Of a stretch of DNA of 57,812 bases, positions 33,240 through 41,901 are shown in pieces (the stretch's first letter is position 1; each line of letters opens with the position of its first letter). The stretch is from positions 1 to 57,812 of the forward strand of contig CAMCQT010000017.1 of the NCBI GenBank assembly GCA_945877125.1, read 5' to 3'. This DNA is from Candidatus Brevifilum fermentans. Its GTDB lineage: Bacteria; Chloroflexota; Anaerolineae; Anaerolineales; Villigracilaceae. Position numbers and translations under genes: made by a program. The notes under the pieces were generated by a model. It searched no databases, was not told the DNA's origin, and was given only the letters and a program-made list of their open reading frames with translations.

Positions 33240-34400
33240 ATGACAAACTTTGACATCGTTCCAAACCGCCGTAATTCCAATTCCATTAAGTGGCTCAGAT
33301 ATCCCAAAGACGTGTTGCCCATGTGGGTGGCAGACATGGATTTCCCCGCACCCAAGCCGATCTTGACCGCACTCCACAAAGCCGCCGATCATGGCGTGTT
33401 CGGCTATGAAATGCCCACACCTGCGCTCAAAGAAACCGTCGCCGCCCGCATGGATAATTTATACGGCTGGAAGATCAAGCCCGAAGCCGTGGTTGCCGTT
33501 ACGGGCATTGTCAGCGGCTTTAGTGTTGCGGCCCGCATCGCCTGCACACCAGAACGCGGCATGCTCGTCCAAACGCCTGTTTACAACGAATTCCATGAAG
33601 TGAAAAATAATATCGGCATTCCGCAACTTGACGCGCCCCTTATCAAGCATGTGGATGGAAATATTCTAAGCTACGAAATCGACTGGGATAATTTTGAAAC
33701 GCAAGTCAAGAAAGCCGGCATGTTCCTGTTGTGCAATCCGCATAACCCGCTGGGTATTATTTTTTCGCGCAAAGAGTTGTTGAAAATGGCGAAAATCTGC
33801 ATCCAAAATAATGTCCTGATCGTTTCAGATGAAATCCACTCCGAGTTGTTGTTGGATGGGAACAGCTTTACTCCGCTGGCAAAGTTGTCTGCTGAAATTG
33901 CCAGGCATACGATCACATTGATCGCCCCATCGAAAACATTTAACGTCCCAGGCTTATTCTGCGGATTTGCAATCATCACAGACAAAGATTTACGTGAACG
34001 CTACGAACAGGAAGTCAACCACTTGCGCATGCACGTCAGCAGCGCCGGATTGATCGCCGCGGAGACTGCGTTCTCAGGTCAATGTGACAGTTGGCTCAAA
34101 GAACTCCGCCATTACCTGACCGGCAACCGTGATTTTCTTGTAGAGTATGTCGCTGAAAATATGCCCAATGTCCGCCTGACAATTCCCGATGCAACCTATC
34201 TCGGCTGGCTCGATTTCACGCAGACGGGCATCGTCGGCTCGCCGTATGAATTCTTCTTGCAGAACGCCAAAGTTGCCGTGAGCGAAGGCAGAATATTTGG
34301 CGAGGGCGGCGAAGGACATATCCGCTTGAACTTTGGGACTTCGCATAAACTACTTGAGCAGGGACTGGAGCGAATGCGCAAGGCGCTTAGGTCACTATAA
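33240..34400 (+). CDS. patB: MalY/PatB family PLP-dependent aminotransferase (probable cystathionine beta-lyase)
   Basis: 386 residues, fold-type I. Motifs: LPMWVADMDFPAPKPI (typical MalY/PatB opening), LLCNPHNPLG, VSDEIHSEL and the PLP lysine Lys232 in APSKTFN. PatB/MalY enzymes cleave C-S bonds of cystathionine or cysteine. It may instead act as a general aminotransferase. It ends before a strong terminator. Confidence 0.9.
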   Translation: MTNFDIVPNRRNSNSIKWLRYPKDVLPMWVADMDFPAPKPILTALHKAADHGVFGYEMPTPALKETVAARMDNLYGWKIKPEAVVAVTGIVSGFSVAARIACTPERGMLVQTPVYNEFHEVKNNIGIPQLDAPLIKHVDGNILSYEIDWDNFETQVKKAGMFLLCNPHNPLGIIFSRKELLKMAKICIQNNVLIVSDEIHSELLLDGNSFTPLAKLSAEIARHTITLIAPSKTFNVPGLFCGFAIITDKDLRERYEQEVNHLRMHVSSAGLIAAETAFSGQCDSWLKELRHYLTGNRDFLVEYVAENMPNVRLTIPDATYLGWLDFTQTGIVGSPYEFFLQNAKVAVSEGRIFGEGGEGHIRLNFGTSHKLLEQGLERMRKALRSL

Positions 34401-34404
34401 CATT

Positions 34405-34473
34405 AGACCCTAAAGGTTTCAAAAACCTTTAGGGTCTTTATAAAAAAGACGGACGGGAGTTTACCCGTCCGTC
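34405..34473. terminator. Tandem hairpins after patB
   Basis: AGACCCTAAAGGTTT/AAACCTTTAGGGTCT (34405-34419/34423-34437) followed by TTTA, then GACGGACGGG/CCCGTCCGTC (34448-34457/34464-34473). Confidence 0.85.
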
Positions 34474-34596
34474 AAAAGTTCTCTATGTTAGGAAAAGGAA
34501 CGATTTAGCAACCTTCGTATCGTTTGGAGAACGTCTGGTACTCTAAAAACAACTTGACCAGCTCAGGGCGTTACGTCCTTTCCCATTTTGTATGCT

Positions 34597-34748
34597 TCAG
34601 GTGGTGTATCGATCGCAACCTCCTTATATATAACTCTGGTATTGTTTTTTTGTAGGCATCTGATTTATTAAGAGTTAGTTCAAATCAGATCAGGGACTAC
34701 GATCTCCCTTGGTGCCAGTTCAGGTGGTCTACGTGTTACAACCTCCTT
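34597..34748 (-). other. Duplicated motif with strong Shine-Dalgarno-like sequence and no proper ORF
   Basis: In the 470-bp gap between patB and the next gene, TTCAGGTGGT...CAACCTCCTT occurs at 34597-34626 and again at 34719-34748. On the minus strand each copy is AAGGAGG followed ~14 bases later by CCACCTGAA, which can pair with it and mask it. Short readings downstream (containing PPE) lack ATG, GTG or TTG starts in frame. It may be a duplicated leader or small RNA; nothing firmer can be said. Confidence 0.4.
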
Positions 34749-34871
34749 TTTGTTTCTATAAATAGCATACAACAAAAGAAGCTCTGATACATTAAAATTT
34801 CCTATTACTTTTGAAAGAAGTCGCGTAGTTTAACTTTTCCTTCGAGTAAGCCGATATCTAAATTTCCTTCA

Positions 34872-35363
34872 CTATTTCTTCAATTTTATATCGATCAAGC
34901 CGCGTAAATAAGACACCAATGATTCCAATCCCGAACTGGGCAGGCTGATGTCATTTAATTGAACAGCCAATTTTTCCCCATTCTCTTGTATCTCCAGATC
35001 GTATATAAAACAATCAGCACAGCCCATGCCGTCTGGCTTGCTTGCAGGAATATATTCGAGGGATGAAACCTGCTCCTTGATTTTTGAAAACTCATTTTCA
35101 GCGAGTATGCCAGTGACCGTTTTATTTGCGCGTTCATCCACCACTATAAAATTCCCCTTCGATGTAATCTCGATCGAACGCGACAATCCCATAATGCCGC
35201 CCGAATGTTTCATCGTGATCGTCCAGTTACCTTCAAATGAAGGCTGATCCGTTTGGCGCGGTTTAAGGGTAGGCGTCTTGATTGGCTCGGGTGTAGCAGA
35301 TGTTCCACAGCCTGCAATAAACAGACTGATAAACAACATATATAAGAAAACGGTTCGAGGCAT
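34872..35363 (-). CDS. Lipoprotein of unknown function
   Basis: 163 residues from the ATG at 35363 (AAAGGAG site). Signal peptide with lipobox LFIAGCG, Thr/Pro linker, then a small beta-rich domain (EGNWTITMKHSGGIMGLSRS, then ITSKGNFIVVDERANKTVTG) with a CADC pair. It resembles small META/protealysin-inhibitor-like lipoproteins in layout but I cannot assign it. Confidence 0.75.
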   Translation of the reverse strand: MPRTVFLYMLFISLFIAGCGTSATPEPIKTPTLKPRQTDQPSFEGNWTITMKHSGGIMGLSRSIEITSKGNFIVVDERANKTVTGILAENEFSKIKEQVSSLEYIPASKPDGMGCADCFIYDLEIQENGEKLAVQLNDISLPSSGLESLVSYLRGLIDIKLKK

Positions 35364-35472
35364 ATTGATCTCCTTTGGATTCAGCATAGCAAGAAATAGA
35401 CGAGACCGCAACACTTTTGTTTCCGAAATTTTATGATAGTTCTTGACAGTACAATGCGGTAGAATTTGCACT

Positions 35473-36624
35473 ATGAGAAAAGTAGCCATTCTTGGAATCG
35501 GTCAAACAAAAATAGGTGAACATTGGGAGAAATCCCTGCGTGAGATCGGGGGCGATGCCGCTTTTGCCGCCATGCGAGATGCTGGCGTTGAAAAAGTTGA
35601 TTCGCTTTTCGTGGGCAACATGCTTTCACCCATCGTCAGTGGACAAAATCAACTCGGCACATTTTTTGCAGATTGGATCGGACTGTGGAAACAGGAAGCC
35701 GTGAAGATCGAAGCCGCCTGCGGATCAGGAGCTGCGGCGTTTCGTGCCGCGCTGATGGCTGTTGCTTCCGGCGACATAGAGTCGGCGCTGGTGGTGGGGG
35801 TCGAAAAAATGACAGACAAGGCGGGGCGCGATGTGACCGCTGCACTGGCAACTGCCGCCGATGCAGATTATGAAGTAGATCAGGGGATTTCATTTGTGGG
35901 AATCAATGCGCTGGTCATGCGCCGTTATATGCACGAGTTCGGCTGGAAACATGAAGACTTCGCACAGTTCTCGATCAACTCACACGCGAATGCCATGCAC
36001 AATCCATATGCGCGTTTACATGAAAAAGTTACGGTGGAGAAATTTGAGAAATCATCCATGATCTCCACGCCGATCAACTTGTTGGATGCCTCTCCAATCG
36101 GCGACGGCGCGGCGGCAATCGTCATTGTGCCCGCTGAGAAGGTGATGCGCCAGCCGCGGATTATCGTCGCTGCTTCTGCCGCTGCGACGGATACGATTGC
36201 GGTACATTCACGCAAAGACCCCATGTTTCTACAAGCCGCGTATCAATCATCAAAACGTGCGTACGAGATGGCAGGTATCACCCCGGCGGATATTGATGTC
36301 TTTGAATTGCATGACGCATTCTCGATCATGGCTGCGCTTTCACTCGAAGCCAGCGGATTTGCAGAAAGAGGCCAAGGCGTACGCCTCGCTCTGGATAACG
36401 AGATCAGCATTCAGGGTCGCGTGCCCGTTTGCACTCGCGGTGGATTGAAAGCCCGCGGGCATCCAGTGGGGGCGACGGGCGTCTATCAACTGGTGGAAGT
36501 TGTCCAGCAGTTGCGAGGGGAGTGCGGAAAAACGCAGGTGGATGGCGCCAGGATTGGTATGGCGCAAAACATTGGCGGGTCGGGCGCCACTATTTTGACA
36601 CATATATTGACAAATGAAGTCTAG
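35473..36624 (+). CDS. Thiolase-like acetyl-CoA acyltransferase
   Basis: 383 residues. Typical SCP-x/archaeal-type thiolase: AILGIGQTKIGEHWEKSL, EAACGSGAAAFRAALMAVAS (nucleophilic Cys), VFELHDAFSIMAALSLEASG and the second-site region GGLKARGHPVGATGVYQLVE with a catalytic His. The Cys found near the end of classical thiolases is replaced by the NIGGSGATILTH region, as in this subfamily. The stop TAG (36622-36624) shares its G with the left end of the adjacent IS relic, so the original C-terminus may have differed by a few residues. Confidence 0.88.
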   Translation: MRKVAILGIGQTKIGEHWEKSLREIGGDAAFAAMRDAGVEKVDSLFVGNMLSPIVSGQNQLGTFFADWIGLWKQEAVKIEAACGSGAAAFRAALMAVASGDIESALVVGVEKMTDKAGRDVTAALATAADADYEVDQGISFVGINALVMRRYMHEFGWKHEDFAQFSINSHANAMHNPYARLHEKVTVEKFEKSSMISTPINLLDASPIGDGAAAIVIVPAEKVMRQPRIIVAASAAATDTIAVHSRKDPMFLQAAYQSSKRAYEMAGITPADIDVFELHDAFSIMAALSLEASGFAERGQGVRLALDNEISIQGRVPVCTRGGLKARGHPVGATGVYQLVEVVQQLRGECGKTQVDGARIGMAQNIGGSGATILTHILTNEV

Positions 36625-37787
36625 GGTGTGGTTGAAAGTTTCGGAGAATCACCGCATTCGTTGGTAAAGAGCTTTGCCATGCTTGAAATTTTTCCAGAGA
36701 CTGGTTCTTTTTTTCTGTGAAGTTGAAGATGGATCCAATGGGACAGAATCATTTTCCAGCTTTTCTTTGAGGATCAAGTCGAATGCCTCCATTTCAGTGA
36801 GGACTGTGGGTGCGGTGGCTGGTGCTTTTTGGGGAGGTCTTTTGTTGCGGAGACGGGCTTCGATCCTGGTCCACTCCTGCTTCCAGCGTTTGGAACAGAT
36901 CATGGTTCGCAGCGCCAACATCGGGTTGACATGTTTTTCATGCCAATGCATCCCGGCTCCTTTCAAGCGAGTCTCCACCACCAGCTTGTTGCCACTCTCG
37001 ACGATACCACTCCCGATCGGCCATCCTTGGGCTTGAAAGTTCGGATATTGGATCTGTGCTTCGCGCTTCTTTAGATAAGCCAGATTGCCGCTCATAACCT
37101 GTTCCTGTGGATGCTTGCGCTGTAATTTCTGGAACTCCAGTAGCATTTTTTTCGGACCCCATGTTTCAACCCATGCAAGTGTTTCTCGAGCCAGACTTTG
37201 CTTTCCAATGAGTGTTCTCCATGCAAGAACTCTCCGATCTGGTTGATGTGTTCTGCCGCGTGGGCAAAGTCCAGAATGCGCACTGCCTTTGGATAATGAT
37301 AATCCGTGAAACTTTGTAACCACTCTGCTCCATCCATCACAGCCACTACCGGCACCATGCACCCATCGGCGCTGATTTGTAATTTGCCTGACATCGCTCT
37401 GAACCTGGGTCGCTTCTTTTGGATATCCTGCCCTCCGGTCGTTTCCAGCTTCCGTTTCTTCTTCCCCTTCTTCTTTACCACCCCTCCGCATTTCGGGCAG
37501 ATTTCTTCCTTTTTTTTCTGTTCCTGCGCTCGCGCTCTTCATTACTGTATCTGTGATCAACCGCGCTCGCATCTTTGACAGGCGCTGATCAATCTCCTCT
37601 TCAATTTCCCGCAGTGTTGCACGCGGATATTTTTCCCGCCATTTATTCAACCCCTCGATCAGGTCTGCTTGCACGCCCTTTCGAGCCTCTTCCTTCTTGC
37701 TCTTTTCCATTCAGGCCTCCTTCCTTTCTTCCTTCCTTTCTCTCTCCTCCCATCTTACTCATTTTTCCGAAACTTTTTACCACACCC
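36624..37787 (-). mobile_element. Decayed ISKra4-type insertion sequence
   Basis: Terminal inverted repeats: GGGTGTGGTTGAAAGTTTCGGA (36624-36645) and the complement of TCCGAAACTTTTTACCACACCC (37766-37787), two mismatches in 22. The body holds a broken transposase. No target-site duplication is seen, and the flanks belong to different genes (thiolase end, folC end), which points to a deletion next to the element. Confidence 0.85.
36649..37710 (-). pseudogene. ISKra4 family transposase, deleted and frameshifted
   Basis: The N-terminal part (WREKYPRATLREIEEEIDQR) is in one frame. The zinc ribbon ICPKCGGVV, the catalytic-domain start LQISADGCMVPVV, and AVMDGAEWLQSFTDYHYPKA with RILDFAHAAEHI are in a second frame. 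The end (GWPIGSGIVESGNKLVVETR, GAGMHWHEKHVNPMLALRTM) is back in the first. Compared with full ISKra4 transposases, ~200 residues are missing between the zinc ribbon and the DDE core, plus a block between VPVV and AVMDGAEW. The second frame switch is at an A7 run that could allow -1 slippage. Not functional. Confidence 0.85.
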
Positions 37788-38016
37788 GATCATCGCTTAC
37801 TTGAAGTCTCTGCCTGCGGTGGATAAGGAAACGCGCGATCTTCAGCTCAATCAGGCTGGGGCGGACGCGAAGCGTGAGTCGGTCACTCCAGTCAAATCTG
37901 CATTGGCGCGGGCGCTGGAATTGTCATCAAAAGATGGTAGCATTGTTTTATCCGCTGGAAGCATGTTTGTGACGGCGGAAGTCATGAAAGAATGGAACAA
38001 AAAGAGTGCGGGATAA
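37788..38016 (+). pseudogene. folC: Orphan 3' fragment of folC
   Basis: About 75 codons in frame, ending VTPVKSALARALELSSKDGS then IVLSAGSMFVTAEVMKEW and TAA. That is the C-terminal end of folylpolyglutamate/dihydrofolate synthase (the GSxFxVxEA helix region). The upstream four fifths of the gene are absent; the IS relic and the thiolase gene lie there instead. It has no start of its own. A full folC is presumably elsewhere, or the pathway has been altered. Confidence 0.7.
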
Positions 38017-38040
38017 TTTCATCCCGCACTCTTTTTGTTC
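37995..38040. terminator. Perfect 20-bp bidirectional terminator
   Basis: GAACAAAAAGAGTGCGGGAT (37995-38014) and its exact complement (38021-38040) with loop AATTTC. It serves the folC end and the leftward lipoprotein gene. Confidence 0.92.
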
Positions 38041-38047
38041 TGTCTGC

Positions 38048-39217
38048 TTATCTGGTGATGTTGAAACTCCAGTTGCCATAAATATTTTTTTGGATGGCGT
38101 CTGCAATAATGCGATCTGCTTCTTGATCACTCATGCCATTAGGTTGTTTGGTTAGCGTATATAGTGCGCCTCCGTCAAGCGGTCTGCATGTAAATTTGAG
38201 GTCTGGATATTGGGTTATTAATACTTGTTGTGCGGCAGGGCAATCTTCGTCAAGCATTCCATCTTTGCCTATTAGACCAATGGAAAACGAGAAATTTTCA
38301 CCCGCTGGTATCGTATTTGTGAATGCGGATACGAAGCAACGATAAGAATTTGTAAAAGTTGCTGGATCTTTAATATCTTTGAATCTATAATCTCCATTGG
38401 TAGATTGTCCATTCATAGTTAGTGTTATTGATTGTGGTGACCAAGATGTCAGGTCGGGAAAATCTATGCAATATTCAAAAATCACACCTGATGTACTATA
38501 GAACGAATCTGGCGAATTGATAAGCCCCTCGCTCCAAATGGATAGCGGCTTATCATATGTTATATTGGTCAGGTCAATCCTAACGCCGCTGGCAGTAACA
38601 GATTGCGAGATACTACCGCCTGAGGAAGAGATTGCTTGCACATTTCCAACATTAATCAACGCCCATAAATCATATCCATCTACAGAAACAATTTGTCCCT
38701 GTGGATTTAGAAAACGCCAGGTTACTTTGTACGATCCTGTAGTTTGTGGGGCGGTAAGTTTTACGGTTATATCTATGCTTTCACCTGGCTTTACAGCCTG
38801 TGAAAGACGAATTGTATCTGGGCTGCCTAGTTTTTCATTGGAAGGCGAACTTGTAATATAAGCAATTGCATAGTCAGTTGTCCAAGTGGTTGTACCTGCG
38901 TTCTGTAATCGCCACGTTTTATCAAAGGATGCGCCTGTGTCTACATTTGAGCCATCAGGATAGGTCTCGCTGATGTAGTGGGCTTTGTCTTGAATGTTTG
39001 TCACTTGAATTATAGATATCGGTGTTGTTGCAACAGGAGAAATTGTTGGGGTATCGCTGGCTAATACGGTTGGAGTGTTTGTTGGCGCAGGAAACGTGTT
39101 TGTGGGTGTAACAGTTTGCGCTGATGAATTGGCTTTTTTTGCAATACTACATGCCCCTAAAAAAATCGACACAGCCAGTAAAATAGTTGAGAGATGCAGA
39201 AGATTTATTTTTTTCAT
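38048..39217 (-). CDS. Lipoprotein with NBR1-type Ig-like domain and a novel C-terminal domain
   Basis: 389 residues from the ATG at 39217 (AAGGA site). Lipobox LGACS, then a Thr/Pro linker. Residues ~85-215 match the Ig-like domain of NBR1 type (GASFDKTWRLQNAGTTTW, VKPGESIDITVKLTAPQTTG, YKVTWRF). The last ~160 residues form a domain also found in the next protein upstream: DPATFTNSYRCFVSAF, YPDLKFTCRP and MSDQEADRIIADAIQ ending YGNWSFNI. Exported and probably a surface adhesin or binding protein; function unknown. Last gene of secreted operon A. Confidence 0.8.
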   Translation of the reverse strand: MKKINLLHLSTILLAVSIFLGACSIAKKANSSAQTVTPTNTFPAPTNTPTVLASDTPTISPVATTPISIIQVTNIQDKAHYISETYPDGSNVDTGASFDKTWRLQNAGTTTWTTDYAIAYITSSPSNEKLGSPDTIRLSQAVKPGESIDITVKLTAPQTTGSYKVTWRFLNPQGQIVSVDGYDLWALINVGNVQAISSSGGSISQSVTASGVRIDLTNITYDKPLSIWSEGLINSPDSFYSTSGVIFEYCIDFPDLTSWSPQSITLTMNGQSTNGDYRFKDIKDPATFTNSYRCFVSAFTNTIPAGENFSFSIGLIGKDGMLDEDCPAAQQVLITQYPDLKFTCRPLDGGALYTLTKQPNGMSDQEADRIIADAIQKNIYGNWSFNITR

Positions 39218-39237
39218 TTTTTCCTTGAAAAGTAGTT

Positions 39238-39283
39238 TCTCCCTGACCAAATACAGTAACAATCTTGCATTTGGTCAGGGAGA
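39238..39283 (-). terminator. Hairpin between two related secreted-protein genes
   Basis: TCTCCCTGACCAAAT (39238-39252) and ATTTGGTCAGGGAGA (39269-39283), perfect 15-bp arms. There is no long T run; it may be an RNA-processing or attenuation hairpin inside operon A. Confidence 0.7.
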
Positions 39284-39304
39284 TTTACGGATTACAGGAA
39301 GATG

Positions 39305-40021
39305 TTATGGCATATCAATATCGAAATCCCATTTCCCATTACCCTTTTCAATAGTTGCGTCATAGATCAATTGTAATGTTTCATCTTCACTCATAGCGGC
39401 TGATTTGGATGTGATTAGAATACTTCCTCCTCCGCCATTGTTTCCAATGTCAGTGACTATTTCAAAATCAAGTTCAGGGTAATTGATATGCAACTTATCC
39501 TTTATCTTTTTCGCCGTCTCATTACTTGCTAAATCTGAACCATTATCTTGAAATAGGTTCACTGAAATATTAACGTGAATTTTCTTCTCAACGGTCTTGT
39601 TATATGGAAAGCCGATCAAGAAGCAGCGATTGGTTGACGTGTAAGTTGCAGGGTCTTTAGAGTTAATTAAAACAAAATTGCTCCACTCTATCACATCGCC
39701 TTTGATTTTTATGCTGGCATCCGGAATCCACGACTCTGTATTTGGCAAATCGAGACAAATGATCGCCTCAACTTTTTCGTCCCCAACAGAAATAGCTTCG
39801 AGAGTTCCCTTTGCATCCTTATTGTCGGTATTGTTGATTTTTTTGGCGGGTTCGGCATATAAACCATTGTTAGAATGGGCACGGATTATATTTTTATACG
39901 TTAAAAGGCTTTCTTGTTGGGGGCGATTCCCGATTGTAGTGAATGCCAGTGTTAAGATGCTCGTTGCAACTAAAGCGGCAAATATCCAGGCTGTTTGTTT
40001 AGAAATAGTTTTATGTTTCAT
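39305..40021 (-). CDS. Membrane-anchored protein sharing the novel domain of its neighbour
   Basis: 238 residues from the ATG at 40021. The N-terminal hydrophobic segment (AWIFAALVATSILTLAF) is an anchor or signal. Residues ~85-238 match the C-terminal domain of the 38048-39217 protein: CLDLPNTESWIPDASI, DPATYTSTNRCFLIGF, INYPELDFEIVT, MSEDETLQLIYDATI and GKWDFDI. I do not know this domain from named families. Middle gene of operon A. Confidence 0.75.
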   Translation of the reverse strand: MKHKTISKQTAWIFAALVATSILTLAFTTIGNRPQQESLLTYKNIIRAHSNNGLYAEPAKKINNTDNKDAKGTLEAISVGDEKVEAIICLDLPNTESWIPDASIKIKGDVIEWSNFVLINSKDPATYTSTNRCFLIGFPYNKTVEKKIHVNISVNLFQDNGSDLASNETAKKIKDKLHINYPELDFEIVTDIGNNGGGGSILITSKSAAMSEDETLQLIYDATIEKGNGKWDFDIDMP

Positions 40022-40043
40022 GTCTGCATCCTTTTGAGAAACT

Positions 40044-40511
40044 TTATACACATACCCAATTTGAGTAAACATCAAAAACATTAGGGGAGGTGTTGCCCTG
40101 AGCCCCTTTGGTGCATACCACGCCAGTACCGTCGCTCATGAGGTTATAAACAAAAACCTTCTTTCCCCCTGTTGTATTATCGTTCCAATAGGTTACGCCA
40201 GGGCTTGATTGTGCCATAAGCCAACGAGCTACTTTCGGAACGTTAAAGTTTGTGGTGTAAGAAAAATTGGCAGCACAACCAGGGGAGTAATAGTTGTAAT
40301 TTCTCATCTTTCCTGAACCACCAGAAGGACTGGTGTATGTGGTTTGAGATCCGACTATCTGTTTATCATTCCAGCATGTAGTGCCGAAGGGGTTAACGCC
40401 ATTACAAGACGGACCAGAACAAGACGCTGCATAGACTATTCCATTTGGCTGTGCCATGAATGCTATTGCAACAGCCAATACGGCAATGTAGTATAAAATC
40501 TTACGGGACAT
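40044..40511 (-). CDS. Secreted DUF2690-like protein
   Basis: 155 residues. A signal peptide ends VYAAS. The mature part starts CSGPSCNGVNPFGTTCWND and has YYSPGCAANF: the Cys-x-G-x-x-Cys-x-G-x-x-P...Cys layout of DUF2690, known mainly from secreted actinobacterial and some Chloroflexota proteins. Function unknown; the Cys residues suggest disulfides. First gene of operon A, directly behind leader A. Confidence 0.7.
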   Translation of the reverse strand: MSRKILYYIAVLAVAIAFMAQPNGIVYAASCSGPSCNGVNPFGTTCWNDKQIVGSQTTYTSPSGGSGKMRNYNYYSPGCAANFSYTTNFNVPKVARWLMAQSSPGVTYWNDNTTGGKKVFVYNLMSDGTGVVCTKGAQGNTSPNVFDVYSNWVCV

Positions 40512-40610
40512 AGTTGATTACTCCTTGTATTTGGATTTTGATACAACAAAAATTCTATGCCCGATTTTTTGTTTTGACACTGGAGTAATTACCAGTCTTT
40601 AACCTAGTAA
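40512..40610 (-). promoter_or_regulatory. Leader/promoter A of the secreted-protein array
   Basis: On the minus strand: a TAGAAT -10-like box, a conserved CGGGC block just upstream of it, a TTGTAT/ATACAA stem immediately before AAGGAG, then the ATG. About 85 of 100 positions are shared with leaders B (42931) and C (44427). An imperfect CTGGAGTAATTACCAG/CTAGTAATTATTCGAG stem borders it upstream. Confidence 0.75.
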
Positions 40611-40724
40611 TTATTCGAGGTTGTCAGACAAATATTTCGTGATCCAATTGCGCTCTACAAGGAAGTGACAGCCGAACCGCCGCGTCCGAAGAAACATGCG
40701 CGGGATGAGCCGGGTGACGAGTAG
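40611..40724. pseudogene. Fossil A: luxR 3' end fused to lon 3' end
   Basis: Minus strand 40611-40655 reads ERNWITKYLSDNLE then TAA, matching the end of the intact regulator (ASKHLSDNLE). Plus strand 40647-40724 reads IALYKEVTAEPPRPKKH... then TAG, matching the end of Lon (IALSKEVTVEPPRPKKR). The two ends meet at ATTGCGC; everything between them is gone. It gives no functional product. Confidence 0.88.
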
Positions 40725-40731
40725 ATGAAGT

Positions 40732-40765
40732 AAAAATGACATCCTCATCAAAGGATGTCATTTTT
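40732..40765. terminator. Terminator after fossil A / secreted operon B
   Basis: AAAAATGACATCCT (40732-40745) and AGGATGTCATTTTT (40752-40765), with T run. Confidence 0.88.
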
Positions 40766-40769
40766 TTAT

Positions 40770-41816
40770 TTACCTTGCCAGTGGCAGGGTATTGTAATAA
40801 TTAAGTAATTCCCCTTTACCATTGAGTCCTACTTGAATGGAAGGGTAACCTCCATTATCAAGTTGACCTTTTGAATCATCCCAGTGGAAGAAATAAGTCC
40901 CTATTTTTGCTCCATGTGCAGGGGTAAGCGTGCCGAGGTTGACTTCAGGTGAAATCAGGGCAATCATCTCCCGCGCTTTTTGTTCCAGTTCCTTTGCCAA
41001 GCCTTCGCTGGCAGGCGGGAGTTGTTTGGGCTCAATCTCAATGATTTGGTGAGCTTGAGAGTAGAGAATATAAGTACTGGATTGGGTTTCATAAGTGGAT
41101 AGCTTTTTGTCTGAACTATAAAAGGGGAAATTTCCAATGTCTAAAAATTTGACCTGTCCACCTGAATTTTCCACCCTTTGAATTTCAAGAATGTCGGCTT
41201 CGATCACTTTATCGGGCAGGTTGTTCAATTTTGCCCGGGCAATGGCTAATTCTTGTTCCCATTGTGTTAGGGCTACATAAGATTCTCCTATTAAAATGTT
41301 GTAATACGACCCATCTCCAGTTGCATACACCCATACAACCGACCCTTGCTTGGATTCCTGCTCAGACCAAGCCAAATATTCTTCTAAAAATTTGTCAGGG
41401 TTTCCACTTTGAGCCAGCGGGTTGGGAGTTGGGGTGGCAGGGCTTTTTTTCATTACAAGGGCGTAGTATTCCTCATTGAGGGCAGCCATTTCTTTTTGAA
41501 CGCGCTCCTCTTCCATATACACCTTGCCCAGTGATTCACCAGTAAATAGAAAGCCCTCGGTTCCATCTGTCAGGGTAATGACTTCATAATTTCCAGTCTT
41601 CTTTTCGGCTTCGATCACCGTGTTATAGTTTTCCACCAGTTTGTTAATCTGCTGGATAATGGCTTCTTTTTCATTATTGACGGGCGCGGCAGTGGGTGTT
41701 GGAAGAGTTGTTGGGGTTTGTGTAATGGCAAGGTGCGTTGGCGTGGAACTTTGGCAGGCGGACATTGAAAATGTGATTAGCCATATTAAACCCGTTATCG
41801 ACAGGTTAGTTTTCAT
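40770..41816 (-). CDS. Lipoprotein with C-terminal domain shared with the upstream gene
   Basis: 348 residues. Lipobox MSACQ, Thr/Pro linker, charged helical part, then a C-terminal ~85 residues (LEQKAREMIALISPEVNLG, GAKIGTYFFHWDDSKGQLD, GYPSIQVGLNGKGELLNY). That domain recurs in the 41902-42930 protein (KIGTYFFRWEDADKQLD). Function unknown. Second gene of operon B, separated from the first by a 19-bp hairpin. Confidence 0.75.
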   Translation of the reverse strand: MKTNLSITGLIWLITFSMSACQSSTPTHLAITQTPTTLPTPTAAPVNNEKEAIIQQINKLVENYNTVIEAEKKTGNYEVITLTDGTEGFLFTGESLGKVYMEEERVQKEMAALNEEYYALVMKKSPATPTPNPLAQSGNPDKFLEEYLAWSEQESKQGSVVWVYATGDGSYYNILIGESYVALTQWEQELAIARAKLNNLPDKVIEADILEIQRVENSGGQVKFLDIGNFPFYSSDKKLSTYETQSSTYILYSQAHQIIEIEPKQLPPASEGLAKELEQKAREMIALISPEVNLGTLTPAHGAKIGTYFFHWDDSKGQLDNGGYPSIQVGLNGKGELLNYYNTLPLAR

Positions 41817-41844
41817 TTTATGTTTACCTTTCTTTCGAAAAAAT

Positions 41845-41886
41845 TTAAGGTTATAGGCTGCGTATTCACGCAGCCTATAACCTTAA
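41845..41886. terminator. Perfect 19-bp hairpin inside operon B
   Basis: TTAAGGTTATAGGCTGCGT (41845-41863), loop ATTC, exact complement (41868-41886). It would partly terminate or stabilise mRNA between the two operon B genes. Confidence 0.85.
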
Positions 41887-41901
41887 GCATTGTTTGTTTA
41901 T

